A DNA stretch of 64,000 nt from Deinococcus murrayi DSM 11303 (GCF_000482805.1 NZ_AXWT01000019.1:2501-66500); one strand, 5' to 3'; numbered from the stretch's first letter, positions 18,203 through 33,273 are shown. The notes: generated from the letters alone by a model not told the origin. Made by a program: numbers and translations.

Positions 18203-18237
18203 TCCAGGAACAAGAATCCAGGAACAGAAACAAAGAG
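18203..18237. repeat. Heptad repeat array M
   Basis: 7-bp units tccagga/acaagaa/tccagga/acagaaa/caaagag occupy the space between the HAD gene and pilB, with a 14-bp super-period. Confidence 0.65.
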
Positions 18238-18248
18238 GAGGAGGCACA

Positions 18249-20918
<2,670 letters not shown>

Positions 20919-20925
20919 GGAGCGT

Positions 20926-21009
20926 TGCCAGCGGCCAGCCGCCAGCTCCCACAGCCCACTGACCTCTACACGCCACACGCTACAAGCCACAGGCCACCCT
21001 CCACCCGCC
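20926..21009. repeat. Heptad repeat array C (12 units)
   Basis: The whole pilB-pilT spacer reads as 12 consecutive 7-bp units: tgccagc, ggccagc, cgccagc, tcccaca, gcccact, gacctct, acacgcc, acacgct, acaagcc, acaggcc, accctcc, acccgcc. Confidence 0.85.
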
Positions 21010-21018
21010 GAGGTACCC

Positions 21019-22224
21019 ATGACCCTAACTGCCCCCGACATCACCGACATCCTGCGTTTCGCCGCCGAAAAGGGCGCGTCCGACATCATCCTGACGGTGG
21101 GCTTGCCACCGCAGTTCAAGCTCAGCGGAGTCTATGAGGTCCAGCAGGGGATGGCACCCCTCGCCGCGACCGAGACGCGCAAACTGATGTACTCGATGAT
21201 GAACGAGCGCCAGCAGCGCACCTTTGAGGAAAAGCGCGAGCTGGACTTCTCCTTTGCGCTGGGGGAAAAGGCCCGTTTCCGGGTGAACGCCTTTATGCAG
21301 CGCGGCTTTGTGGGTGGGGTGCTGCGCCTGATTCCCACGACCATTCGCAGCGCCGCCGAGATGGGATTGCCGCCCCACATCACCGACATCGCGAACTCGC
21401 CGCGGGGTCTCGTCCTGGTGACCGGGCCGACGGGCAGCGGCAAGAGCACCACCCTCGCCGCGATGATTGACCACATCAACACGACGAAAAAGCTGCACAT
21501 CGTGACCATCGAGGACCCCATCGAGTTCATGCATCCGCACAAGCAGAGCATCGTGAACCAGCGCGAGATTGGGTCCGACACCATGAGCTTCGCGGACGCG
21601 CTGCGGGCTTCTCTCCGCCAGGCCCCCGACGTGATTCTGGTGGGCGAGATGCGCGACTACGAGACCATTCGCGCCGCCGTGACCGCCGCCGAAACCGGGC
21701 ACCTCGTGATGGGCACCCTGCACACCAACTCGGCCCCCGAATCCATTGACCGCATCGTGGACGTCTTTCCCGAAGAGCAGCAGGAACAGATTCGGGTGCA
21801 GCTTGCCAACAACCTCGTCGCCGTGATGACCCAGCAGCTCCTGCCCCGCGCGGACGGGCCGGGGCGGGTGCTCGCCTACGAACTTCTCATCGCCAACCCG
21901 GCGGTGCGGGCGCTCATCCGCGAGGGGAAGACCTACCAGATTGTCTCCACTATGCAAACCGGGGCACGCGAGGGCATGGTCACGATGGACGCCTTCCTCG
22001 CCAACCTCTACCGCCGCCGGGTGATTTCCTACGAGACGGGCGTCTCACGGGCCGTAGACCCCAAGGAGTTCGCCCGCCTCGCCAACGACCCCAATGCGGG
22101 GGTGGGCGGCGCGACCTATACGCCCCCCGCCGCGCCCGCCGCCCCCGCCCCGGCCTCGGCGACCGGCACCGGGCTGGGCCGCACGGGAACGGGGACGGGG
22201 GGCACGCAGTTTGGGCGGCGCTAG
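21019..22224 (+). CDS. pilT: Type IV pilus retraction ATPase PilT
   Basis: 401 residues. It disassembles the pilus for twitching and DNA uptake. The N-terminal region is ITDILRFAAEKGASDIILTVG. Walker A GPTGSGKST is at about 136-144, then TIEDPIEFMHPHKQS, VILVGEMRDYETIRAA and TGHLVMGTLHTNSA. The retraction-associated block around AIRNLIRE appears as AVRALIREGKTYQI. The last about 40 residues are a low-complexity Pro/Ala/Gly/Thr tail not found in E. coli or Pseudomonas PilT. GAGGT is 5 nt before the ATG. It follows pilB after a heptad array and ends in TAG inside a 21-bp stem. Confidence 0.95.
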   Translation: MTLTAPDITDILRFAAEKGASDIILTVGLPPQFKLSGVYEVQQGMAPLAATETRKLMYSMMNERQQRTFEEKRELDFSFALGEKARFRVNAFMQRGFVGGVLRLIPTTIRSAAEMGLPPHITDIANSPRGLVLVTGPTGSGKSTTLAAMIDHINTTKKLHIVTIEDPIEFMHPHKQSIVNQREIGSDTMSFADALRASLRQAPDVILVGEMRDYETIRAAVTAAETGHLVMGTLHTNSAPESIDRIVDVFPEEQQEQIRVQLANNLVAVMTQQLLPRADGPGRVLAYELLIANPAVRALIREGKTYQIVSTMQTGAREGMVTMDAFLANLYRRRVISYETGVSRAVDPKEFARLANDPNAGVGGATYTPPAAPAAPAPASATGTGLGRTGTGTGGTQFGRR

Positions 22225-22297
22225 GGGAGCGGCCAGCGGAGAAGCTGCGGCCTCCCGCTGGATGCTGGCGGCTGGTCGCTGGCCGCTCCCCTAGCGC
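22218..22297. terminator. 21-bp inverted repeat holding both convergent stop codons
   Basis: The arms 22218-22238 and 22277-22297 are perfect inverted copies. The left arm contains the pilT TAG (22222-22224) and the right arm contains the TAG of the DUF4403 gene (complement of 22291-22293). Inside the loop the units gctggat/gctggcg/gctggtc/gctggcc/gctcccc (22257-22291) form heptad array D. It is a likely bidirectional terminator. Confidence 0.8.
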
Positions 22298-23676
22298 ACT
22301 TTGGCCGCATCCACCGTCGCCGCGAGTTGCCCCCCGGCGGAGGCCGTCACAAGGAGGGCGTCCGGGGTCACGCTGAGTCCAGTCAGGCGCAGCTCGCCCA
22401 CCCGCCCGGTCAGGGTGACGCCGGGGGCGGGCGTGAAGGGGAGCCGCGATTGCACCTGCCCCCGCACCCGCGTGAGCTGTGGGCCGAGGTCGAAGCGGGC
22501 CGCCCCCCGCAGGTAGGCCTGGGCGCGGGCGTCCGCCAGCCAGCCCAGTACCCGCCCGGTCAGCCCCTCGCGGCGGGTGACGACGGCAGGGTCACGGAGG
22601 GTCACGACCCGCCCGGAGGCGTCCAGCGTGGGCACCCCCGACACGTCGGCGGTGGCCCGCACGCTGAGGCCCAGCGGCCCGGAGACGCGCACGGTGACAG
22701 CGGCATTCAGGCGCGGCCCCCGGCCCGTCACCACGACCCGCTCGACCCGCAGGGTGGGCGAGAGGGGCAGCGGCAGGGTGACCGGGCGGGCGGCGGCGGC
22801 GCGGGTCGCGGCCTGCGACAGCTCCGGGTAGGGCAGGCGCACGGGCAGAGTGAGGGCCACCCCCGGCGAGGGCGGCTCGGCCACCCGCAGCGGGGGCAGG
22901 GGCGGGGCCGCCTGCGCCGGAGCGCGGCCCAGCCCCGCCGCGAGGTCAAAGGTCGCGCCCAGGGTGAGCTTCAGGGCGTCTCCCGCAAAGCGAAAGGGGC
23001 TGACCGTCAGGGTGCGCGGGGTCACGCGGGCATAGGCGGGTTCCGGCGCGGGCAGGGTCCAGGGCTGGGCCGCCCGCGCCCACAGCGCCGACGCGCGGTC
23101 CCGCAGGTCGGCCCCCTCGCGCACCGCCCGCTCGATGTCGGCGGTCACGCGGTCCAGGGCGGCGCGAACCTGCCGCTCGGCCAGCGCCTGCACGCTCACC
23201 CGCACGCCGGGCAGCAGCTCGACCCGCAGGGGGTCAGTCCACTCCACCGTTCCCGCGACCCTCACCCCAGCCTGCCAGTCGGCTCCCAGGGTAGGCGTCA
23301 GGCGCAGGCTCACGGTCGCCTCGCCGCCGAAGTCGCGCCCCAGCCCCTGGCCCTCGGCGCGGAAGGCGGCCCGCAGCGGCACCCGCACGAGCAGGGCGTC
23401 CCCCTCCGGCGCGGCCCCGACCCGCACGTGCCCGGTGCGGGCCACCGTCCCCGTCAGCCGCACCGTGAGCAGCCCCCCCGCGAGGGTCTGGGTCTCATCG
23501 AGCCGCGCCAGCTCGGTGGGCACGCGGGCGTTCGCGGCCTGCTGCACCCCGGCGAGCGGCACGGTGACGGGCAGGGTCAGCGAGGACGGCGAGGAAGAGC
23601 GGGGGGGCACGCTCTGGGCTTCGGCGGGAGCGGTCATCAGGGCAGTGGACAGCAGCGGGATGAGAAGACGTCGCAT
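22291..23676 (-). CDS. DUF4403-family secreted protein
   Basis: 461 residues. A signal peptide (MRRLLIPLLSTALMTAPAEA) is followed by a beta-rich mature protein with the repeated halves typical of DUF4403, a family of unknown function with a lipid-binding-like fold. Visible repeats include LTLPVTVPLAG, VALTLPVRLPYPEL and VGELRLTGLSVTPDALLVTASAGG near the end. It is probably periplasmic. It is convergent with pilT. A TAGCCT hexamer lies 12 nt before the start. No partner gene is evident. Confidence 0.75.
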   Translation of the reverse strand: MRRLLIPLLSTALMTAPAEAQSVPPRSSSPSSLTLPVTVPLAGVQQAANARVPTELARLDETQTLAGGLLTVRLTGTVARTGHVRVGAAPEGDALLVRVPLRAAFRAEGQGLGRDFGGEATVSLRLTPTLGADWQAGVRVAGTVEWTDPLRVELLPGVRVSVQALAERQVRAALDRVTADIERAVREGADLRDRASALWARAAQPWTLPAPEPAYARVTPRTLTVSPFRFAGDALKLTLGATFDLAAGLGRAPAQAAPPLPPLRVAEPPSPGVALTLPVRLPYPELSQAATRAAAARPVTLPLPLSPTLRVERVVVTGRGPRLNAAVTVRVSGPLGLSVRATADVSGVPTLDASGRVVTLRDPAVVTRREGLTGRVLGWLADARAQAYLRGAARFDLGPQLTRVRGQVQSRLPFTPAPGVTLTGRVGELRLTGLSVTPDALLVTASAGGQLAATVDAAKVR

Positions 23677-23734
23677 GGGCTGGCCCCCAGGCTACGCGGC
23701 CCAGATGAGTCGCCCTTCCCGCCCCCCTCCTTCT

Positions 23735-23762
23735 TCCCACTCCCACTTCCCACTACCCTCTT
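23735..23762. repeat. Heptad repeat array H, running into a promoter
   Basis: The units tcccact, cccactt, cccacta, ccctctt end in the -10 TACCCT of the yjbQ gene. The last 28 nt up to the ATG match the block before tatD (site G) at 27 positions. Confidence 0.8.
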
Positions 23763-23766
23763 TTCC
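23754..23766 (+). promoter_or_regulatory. Leaderless promoter of yjbQ, embedded in heptads
   Basis: TACCCT at 23754-23759, 7 nt before ATG 23767. Confidence 0.65.
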
Positions 23767-24192
23767 ATGTGGACCCAACACGACCTGCGCCTGCGCCCCT
23801 TGCCCCGCGGCTTTCACCTGGTCACCCGCGAGGTCGTCGCGGGGGTCCCCGAACTCGCGCGGGTGCGGGTGGGCCTCTTGCATGTCTTTCTCGCGCACAC
23901 CTCGGCCAGCCTCGCCCTGAACGAGAACGCCAGCCCCGACGTGCGGCGGGACTTCGAGCGGTACTTCTCCCACCTCGTGCCCGACGGGTGGCCGGGCTTT
24001 GAGCACACCCTGGAGGGGGCCGACGACATGCCCGCCCACATCAAGGCCAGCCTGCTGGGGCCGTCGCTGACCCTCCCCGTGCGCGGGGGGCGGCTCGCGC
24101 TGGGGACCTGGCAGGGGATTTACCTGTGCGAGCACCGTGACCGGGGCGGGGCGCGGCGGCTGGTGCTGACCTTGCACGGGGAGGAAGGCTAA
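23767..24192 (+). CDS. YjbQ/UPF0047 family protein
   Basis: About 141 residues. YjbQ proteins are small trimeric enzymes that can replace thiamin phosphate synthase weakly. The true substrate is uncertain. Signature blocks present are FLAHTSASLALNENASPDV, HTLEGADDMPAHIKASLLG and LGTWQGIYLCEHRD, which carry the conserved histidines, Asn and Asp of the metal site. The start is fixed by the TACCCT promoter 7 nt upstream. It is followed after 49 bp by the NO synthase gene in the same direction. Confidence 0.92.
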   Translation: MWTQHDLRLRPLPRGFHLVTREVVAGVPELARVRVGLLHVFLAHTSASLALNENASPDVRRDFERYFSHLVPDGWPGFEHTLEGADDMPAHIKASLLGPSLTLPVRGGRLALGTWQGIYLCEHRDRGGARRLVLTLHGEEG

Positions 24193-24241
24193 CGGGCTGG
24201 CCAGGGACATTCGGCGGGGGCGGAGGGCCGCAGCATGGGGC

Positions 24242-25402
<1,161 letters not shown>

Positions 25403-25432
25403 CGCTCCAGTCCGTCGCCCCTCGTGGGTGTG

Positions 25433-27787
<2,355 letters not shown>

Positions 27788-27809
27788 CCTGCCTCCTTTG
27801 TTGAGGCCC

Positions 27810-28700
27810 TCAGGATAGGGGAGAGGGGGCTGCGGCGGGAACGGGGGCAGCCCCCTCCGGCTTCTGCGCCAGCGTCGCCCCCGCCAGAATCAGCGCCCCG
27901 CCCAGCAGCATGGCGGGCCGCAGGGGTTCTCCCAGCACCAGAAAGGCCAGGCCCACCGTGAACAGCGGCTCCAGCGTCCCCAGCAGGCTGGCCCGCGCCG
28001 CCCCCAGCCGGGCGACGGCCCCGTACAGGGCGGGCACGGCGACCAGGGTGGGCAACGCGGCGATGCCCAGCACCACGCCCCATTGCGCGGCGGTGCCTGG
28101 CACGCCCAGTTCCCCCCGCGCCCCGGCCAGGCCCCCGAAGGCGACCGCCCCCACGAGCGCGAGGTGCCCGGTGGCCGCGAGCGGCGGAACCTCCCGCAGC
28201 CAGCGCTCGGAGGTCAGCAGGTAGGCGGCGTACATGGCCCCGGCCCCGGCCCCCAGCGCCAGCCCCACGGGGTCCCGGTCGCCCGCCCCCGGCAGCCCCA
28301 CGACGAGGCCCAGCCCCAGCGCGGCGAGCGCCACTGCCCCCAGCCGGGCTGCGCCGGGCCGCCGCCCCGCCAGCCACCCGAACAGAATCACGAAGGCGGG
28401 CGCGAGATAGAGCAACAAGCCCGTCGCCCCCGCCGTGATGCGCCCCAAGGCCCCGAAGTAACAGCAGGTCGCCAGCACGTAGACTACCCCGGCCCCCAGC
28501 AGCGGCCCCCGCTCCCGCAGCGTCAGCCCCCGGCCCGCGAGCGGGAGGAGCAGGGCGGCGACCAGCCCAAAGCGCCAGGTGAGGACCTCGGAGGTGCCCA
28601 GCCCCACCTCGCCCGCGAGCTTGCCCCAGACCCCCAGCGTGGCGAAACTCAGGGCGGCGAGCAGGGCGAGAAAGAGGCCAGAGCGGGCGGGGGAGGGCAT
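27810..28700 (-). CDS. EamA (DMT) family exporter
   Basis: About 296 residues, inner membrane. Ten hydrophobic segments form two EamA repeats, and the second repeat starts near PVGLALGAGAGAMYAAYLL. Family members export amino acids or other small metabolites. The ligand is unknown. ATG 28700 is supported by TACGCT 7 nt upstream. It is co-transcribed with the penicillin-acylase-family gene, which could mean that the exporter and the secreted hydrolase share a substrate (inference). It is divergent from priA. Confidence 0.85.
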   Translation of the reverse strand: MPSPARSGLFLALLAALSFATLGVWGKLAGEVGLGTSEVLTWRFGLVAALLLPLAGRGLTLRERGPLLGAGVVYVLATCCYFGALGRITAGATGLLLYLAPAFVILFGWLAGRRPGAARLGAVALAALGLGLVVGLPGAGDRDPVGLALGAGAGAMYAAYLLTSERWLREVPPLAATGHLALVGAVAFGGLAGARGELGVPGTAAQWGVVLGIAALPTLVAVPALYGAVARLGAARASLLGTLEPLFTVGLAFLVLGEPLRPAMLLGGALILAGATLAQKPEGAAPVPAAAPSPLS

Positions 28701-28713
28701 GGACCTCAGCGTA
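28701..28713 (-). promoter_or_regulatory. Leaderless promoter of the EamA operon
   Basis: TACGCT (complement of 28708-28713), 7 nt before ATG 28700. Confidence 0.6.
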
Positions 28714-28785
28714 GGCCCTCGCGGGGGCACCTCGGCCCCGGCTTGTCTGCGACCCGCCCCACCTCCCCCATCCGGCCCGGTGCGC

Positions 28786-28798
28786 TAGCGTCGGCCCC
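28786..28798 (+). promoter_or_regulatory. Leaderless promoter of priA
   Basis: TAGCGT at 28786-28791, 7 nt before GTG 28799. Confidence 0.6.
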
Positions 28799-31315
28799 GT
28801 GATGCCGCCCGCCCCCAGCCTCCCCCCAGTGCCCTGGCGGGTGGCGCTTCCCCTTCCCATTCCGACGCTCGATTTTGCCGCTCCACACGGCTTCGGGGGT
28901 GCGGTGCCGTTGGGGTGCCGGGTGCTGGTGCCCTGGCGCGGCGGGCTGTCGGTGGGGCTGGTGGTGGGCGCGGGCGAGGGCGGGGTCGGCAGCTCCCGCC
29001 TGCGCGAGGCTGTGCACCTCCTCGACGACGAGGACGGTCCCTGGGTGCCCCCCGCCACCGTGGAGGCGGTCACCGCCTGGGCGCGGGAGGCGCGGCTGCC
29101 CGCCGGGCTGGTCTGGAGTGACCTCCTGGGCGTGGGGTGGGAGGTGCGGCTGGAGCACCGGGTGCGGGCGGTGCCCGACGCGGACCTGGGGGCCTTCGGG
29201 TCGCACGTGCCGGGGCCGACCTGGACCGACGCCGCCGACTACTCGCCCCCCCTCCTCGACGCCATCCGCGAGCAGGGGCTGCTGGAGGAAGCCTTTCGGC
29301 CCCGCCCCCGGTGGCGCGGGGTGGTGCGGGCACGGCCCCTGGAGGAGGTCCCCGCCGCCGCCCGCACGCGGACCGTGCTGCGGGCCGCCGCCGAGCCGCC
29401 CCCCACCCTGACCGCGAAGGGCCGCGCAGCCTGGGCTTGGCTCGCGGAGCACGGCCCCCAGCCCACCCTGTCGGCCTGGGCGCGGGGGGCCGGGGTGGGG
29501 GGCGGGGTGGTGAATGGGGTGCTGAACGCGGGCGGGGCGGCCTGGGTCCGGGAGGAAGCCCCCCCGCCCCCCGCCTGGCAGTGGCTGCACGAGCACGGCC
29601 CCGCCGACTCGCTGAGTGCGTGGGCGGCCCGCGCCTCGGCGGACGGGGTGGGGCTGACCCCCACGGCGGCGGGCACCCTGGCCCTGCGCGGCTGGGCAGA
29701 CACCGTGCAGGAGGTCGCGCCGCCCCCCGCTCTGCTCGCCCCCGCCCCCGCCGGGGTGCCCACCCACCCCGACCGCCTCCCCGAAGCCCCCGCCTGGCGG
29801 CTACACGGCGGGCGTCCGGCGTCCCGCTTCCTCGCGCTGGCCCCCCGCCTCGCCCGGCTGCTGGCGCAGGGGCGCGGGGTGCTCGTCCTCGCGCCCGACC
29901 ACGCCACCCTGCGCCGCGCCTGGGAGGGCCTCTCCGGGCTGGCGGGGGCGGCGGGCACGCGGGCGGTGCAGGTCAGCGGGGCGCTCGGCCCGGAGGAACG
30001 CGAGCACACCTGGCACCTCATCCGCACGGGGGCCGCCCGGCTGGTGATTGGGAGTTACCTCGCCCTCGTGACCCCGCTGGAGGACCCCGCCCTCATCGTC
30101 GTGCTGGAGGAGGGCAGCGACGCCTACAAGCTCCAGTCGGGGTCGCGGGCCTTTATTCCCGACGTGGCCGCGCGGGTGGCGAGCGCCCACGACGCGGCCC
30201 TCGCGCTCGTGGGGGCGGTCCCCGCCGCCGAGAGCGTGCCCCTGCCCGGCGCAGTCTTGCCCCCGCCCCGGCTGCGGCTGCACGTCGTGGATTACGCCCA
30301 CCCGCCGCAGCAGCCGGAGCTGGGGCCGCTCTCCTCGGTGCACCTCACCCCCGGCGACCTGGGCTATCCCCTCAGCCATGACCTCGTGCGGCTCTTGCGG
30401 CAGGTGCAGGAGCGGGGCCGGCAGGCCGCGCTGCTCGCCCCCCGGCGGGGGTACTCGGCCCTGCTGCGCTGCCCCTCGTGTGACCACACGCCGGGCTGCC
30501 GCCACTGTGACGTGCCGCTGCGCTTTCACCAGGGCACCCGGCAGCTCACCTGCCACCAGTGCGGCTATCACGAACCCGTGCCCGACCGCTGCGACGAGTG
30601 CGGCGAGCCGATGTGGAAGGCCCGTGGCCCCGGCACCGAGTGGATTGCCGCCGAGGTCGCCCGGCTGGTGCCCGGCCTGCCCGTCTACCGCTGCGACAAG
30701 GACCGTCAGGACGACCTTTCTCCCCTGCACGCCGGGGAGAGCGGGGTGGTCGTGGGCACCCAACTGCTGCTCTCCGGGGAAGCCCCGCCGAACCTCGCCC
30801 TGTTGGGGGTGACGCTGGCGGATACCTGGCTGAACGTCTCGGACTTCCGCGCCTCCGAGCGCTATCACCGCCTGCTGCGGCAGCTCGGCGAGTGGCACGT
30901 CTCGCGCCCGCCCCTGCTGGTCGTGCAGACCTTTCAGGCCGAGCATCCGGCCCTGCGCGTTCTCGTCGAGGGCAAAGACGCCCTGGCCTACCCCACCGCC
31001 GAGGAGCGTGCCCGCAGAGCTTTGGGCTACCCCCCCCACGCCCGCCTCGCGCAGGTGGAGGTGGCCGCCCGCGAAGCCCGCCGCGCCCGCGAGGTTGCCG
31101 CCGAGGTCTTTGACGCCCTGCACGGGGCGGGGGCGGCGGAAGGGGAGGTCCTGGGTCCGGCCCCCAGCCCGGTCGCCCGGCTGCGCGGGGTCTACCCCTA
31201 TCACCTGCTGCTGCGGGCGCGAAACGACCGCCGCCTCTCCGAACTGCTCGCCGTCCTGGACCGCCCCTGGCGAGCGCGGGTGCGGGTGGACGTCAACCCG
31301 CGGGGGGGGCTGTAG
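28799..31315 (+). CDS. priA: Primosomal protein PriA with degenerate helicase core
   Basis: 838 residues. PriA recognises stalled forks and reloads the replicative helicase. The 3'-end-binding N-terminal domain and the eight-cysteine zinc insertion (CPSCDHTPGCRHCD, then CHQCG and CDECGE, about residues 557-601) are intact. The Walker A position reads HGGRPASR (about 336-343) instead of GxTGSGKT. The DEEH box reads LEEGSDAYK (about 435), and the last motif lacks GRAGR. ATPase activity should therefore be absent, as reported for the pseudohelicase PriA of D. radiodurans. GTG 28799 is followed directly by an ATG. The GTG is favoured by the TAGCGT promoter 7 nt upstream. Confidence 0.95.
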   Translation: MMPPAPSLPPVPWRVALPLPIPTLDFAAPHGFGGAVPLGCRVLVPWRGGLSVGLVVGAGEGGVGSSRLREAVHLLDDEDGPWVPPATVEAVTAWAREARLPAGLVWSDLLGVGWEVRLEHRVRAVPDADLGAFGSHVPGPTWTDAADYSPPLLDAIREQGLLEEAFRPRPRWRGVVRARPLEEVPAAARTRTVLRAAAEPPPTLTAKGRAAWAWLAEHGPQPTLSAWARGAGVGGGVVNGVLNAGGAAWVREEAPPPPAWQWLHEHGPADSLSAWAARASADGVGLTPTAAGTLALRGWADTVQEVAPPPALLAPAPAGVPTHPDRLPEAPAWRLHGGRPASRFLALAPRLARLLAQGRGVLVLAPDHATLRRAWEGLSGLAGAAGTRAVQVSGALGPEEREHTWHLIRTGAARLVIGSYLALVTPLEDPALIVVLEEGSDAYKLQSGSRAFIPDVAARVASAHDAALALVGAVPAAESVPLPGAVLPPPRLRLHVVDYAHPPQQPELGPLSSVHLTPGDLGYPLSHDLVRLLRQVQERGRQAALLAPRRGYSALLRCPSCDHTPGCRHCDVPLRFHQGTRQLTCHQCGYHEPVPDRCDECGEPMWKARGPGTEWIAAEVARLVPGLPVYRCDKDRQDDLSPLHAGESGVVVGTQLLLSGEAPPNLALLGVTLADTWLNVSDFRASERYHRLLRQLGEWHVSRPPLLVVQTFQAEHPALRVLVEGKDALAYPTAEERARRALGYPPHARLAQVEVAAREARRAREVAAEVFDALHGAGAAEGEVLGPAPSPVARLRGVYPYHLLLRARNDRRLSELLAVLDRPWRARVRVDVNPRGGL

Positions 31316-31330
31316 GCCAGCCAGCCCTGT

Positions 31331-31346
31331 CCCCCCATCAGGGGGG
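31331..31346 (+). terminator. Possible terminator hairpin after priA
   Basis: CCCCCC-ATCA-GGGGGG, 15 bp after the priA stop. The following TCCTCATTT is only weakly T-rich. Confidence 0.4.
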
Positions 31347-31394
31347 GTCCTCATTTGCGTCGCGAGGTTGAGCAGAACCTGAGACACTGCTGAT

Positions 31395-32552
31395 GTGAGA
31401 TTAAAAAGCCTACAAAGAGGCTCCTGGCACCCAGTGTTGCTGACGCTGGCGCTGGCTCTCTCCGCGTTGCCGCCGCTGCCTTTCAGTTCGGTGGCGCTGG
31501 CGGCGACCCAGCAGGAGCAGACGGTGCAGGTGCAGGGGCAGGCTCCATTCGCGGGGAACGTCGCGGCGGCGCGGCAGGCGGCCATCAATGACGCGGTGCG
31601 GGCTGCCATCGAGCAGGTGCTCGGCGCCTACATCAGCACGTCAAGCACCCTGCGCAGCACCGACGAGTTCGAGCAGTTTCAGCAGCGCCTGATGAAGCGC
31701 TCGGACGGCTTCGGGCGCGTGACGCAGGTGTTGTCCGAGGGGCAGCAGGGCAGCTTCTACACCGTGACGGTGCGGGTGGTGGTGGCCCGCCCCAGCCTCG
31801 AACAGGAACTCAAGGCCTTTCTCGCGCAAAAGGGCGACCCCCGCATCATCGTGGCGATTCCTGAGGTGATTTTGCGCCGCACCGTCCCCGACCCCGCCGC
31901 CGAGACCGAGGTGCAGCGGGCGCTCATCGCCGCCGGGTACCGGGTAGTCGACCTCAAGCAGACCGAGCAAAATGCCCTGCGCGACGTGCTGCGCGGCGGC
32001 AGCCTCAGCAGTCAAGCGCTCAGCGACCTCGCAACCCGGTTCAAGGCCGACCTGCTGATTACCGGAGAAGCCTTTGCGGAGGAGTACGGCACCGTGCTCT
32101 CGCAGCGGGCCTATACCGCTCGCCTCGAACTCAAAATCGTGGACCTCGCTACCGGACAAATCATCTTCAGCGACGCCTTTACGGGAACGGGTACGGCCCC
32201 CACCGATGCGGTAGCGGGCAAGGCCGCGCTGCAAAACGTTGCCAAAACGGCGGTGCCCGCTCTGCCGGGTGCCCTGCTGGGCTGGCTCAGTGGCAGCGGC
32301 AAAGCCGCCGGGCGCACCTTCAGCGTGCGGCTGGTGGGGGTGCCCAGCTTCCGCGCCCTCAACGATACGCTGGCGTCGTTGCGGGCTGCGGCGGGGGTGG
32401 CGGCGGCCCTGAGCCGACACTTCGACGCGGCGGGTGCCCAAGTGGAGGTCGAGTACAGCGGTTCCCCTGAGGACCTCGCTGGCCTCCTAGAAGACCTCGG
32501 TCTGACCGTCACCGGCCTCAGCGCAGGCGAAATCACCGTTTCTTACCGCTGA
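31395..32552 (+). CDS. FlgT-like secreted protein (first gene of envelope trio)
   Basis: 385 residues. An N-terminal signal sequence (hydrophobic core about residues 14-35, cleavage near SVALA) is followed by a block like the FlgT N-terminal/LPP20-type domain (ARQAAINDAVRAAIEQVLGA then YISTSSTL). A later part resembles the FlgT/CsgG-type fold (PEVILRRTVPDPAAETEVQR, ADLLITGEAFAEEYG). In Vibrio, FlgT forms the flagellar H-ring. Nothing else flagellar is visible here, so the role is probably different. The start is GTG 31395, because the nearby ATG runs straight into a TGA. It is followed after 22 bp by a second secreted-protein gene and then a CsgG-like gene. Confidence 0.7.
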   Translation: MRLKSLQRGSWHPVLLTLALALSALPPLPFSSVALAATQQEQTVQVQGQAPFAGNVAAARQAAINDAVRAAIEQVLGAYISTSSTLRSTDEFEQFQQRLMKRSDGFGRVTQVLSEGQQGSFYTVTVRVVVARPSLEQELKAFLAQKGDPRIIVAIPEVILRRTVPDPAAETEVQRALIAAGYRVVDLKQTEQNALRDVLRGGSLSSQALSDLATRFKADLLITGEAFAEEYGTVLSQRAYTARLELKIVDLATGQIIFSDAFTGTGTAPTDAVAGKAALQNVAKTAVPALPGALLGWLSGSGKAAGRTFSVRLVGVPSFRALNDTLASLRAAAGVAAALSRHFDAAGAQVEVEYSGSPEDLAGLLEDLGLTVTGLSAGEITVSYR

Positions 32553-32574
32553 CCCCCCACCCCAAGGAGAATCC

Positions 32575-33273
32575 ATGCAAAAGTTCCTGATGACCGCCGC
32601 CCTGTGCGCGGGGGCTGCGCTGGCCCAGGCTGCCGACGCGCCCGTCACAGCCCAGCAGTTCGTCAACACCGAGGGCGTGCAGGCCGCCTACACCGTGCGG
32701 GGTGACCAGCTCAGCCCGGTCGATGCCCTCGCGCTGATGCGGCAGTGCACCCTGTCGGGGGCCTCCCTCGTCGACACCAACCGTGACGGACGCAATGACA
32801 CCCTGCGGGTTTACGGCTTCGGCATCGTGCCCGCGCAGGTCTATCAAGCGCGGGGCGTCACGGCCCTCGCTCCCGCCATGCAAAAAGCAGAGCTGCGGGC
32901 CAATGGCGCCGCTGCCGAATTCTTCGGGGGCTTGCGGACGGCAGTCGTGCGGAGCCTGGACACTCAAGACACCACCGCCAGCGTCGTGGACGGCGGCGAC
33001 CTGAAGCTCTCTAACCTCGCCGTGGAAACGGTGCGTGAGAGCGTTCGGACGGGTGCCCAGGCCGTGCTGCGCGGCGGGCGAGTCACCGGGCACCGCCTCG
33101 TCAGCCTGGGCAATCAGGGGCTGTGTGTGGTGGCCCGCTACGAACTGCCGCTGGACCAACGCTCCGCGGCTGCCCCGGCACCCGCGCCGCGCGGCGCGGC
33201 TCTGCCGGGGGGTGCGGTGCCCGGACGGTCGGGTTTCCCCCTGCCCCCGCCCGGCACCAGCGGTGACTTCTGA
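32575..33273 (+). CDS. Secreted protein of unknown function with a Ca-loop-like motif (second gene of trio)
   Basis: 232 residues, family not recognised. A signal peptide (MQKFLMTAALCAGAALAQA) precedes a mature part with DTNRDGRNDTL at about residues 64-74, a D-x-N-x-D-G-x-x-D pattern like calcium loops of dockerin or EF-hand type. A region AMQKAELRANGAAAEFFGGL and the later GLCVVARYELPLDQ recall LPP20/FlgP-like proteins, though weakly. The last 40 residues are Pro/Ala/Gly-rich. AAGGAG is 6 nt before the ATG. It sits between FlgT-like and CsgG-like genes, which suggests one complex. Confidence 0.7.
   Translation: MQKFLMTAALCAGAALAQAADAPVTAQQFVNTEGVQAAYTVRGDQLSPVDALALMRQCTLSGASLVDTNRDGRNDTLRVYGFGIVPAQVYQARGVTALAPAMQKAELRANGAAAEFFGGLRTAVVRSLDTQDTTASVVDGGDLKLSNLAVETVRESVRTGAQAVLRGGRVTGHRLVSLGNQGLCVVARYELPLDQRSAAAPAPAPRGAALPGGAVPGRSGFPLPPPGTSGDF

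Noticed and set aside
20926..21009. Possible CRISPR array in the pilB-pilT spacer
   Set aside because: The period is 7 bp with no spacers of 25-40 bp and no cas genes; it is a heptad array.
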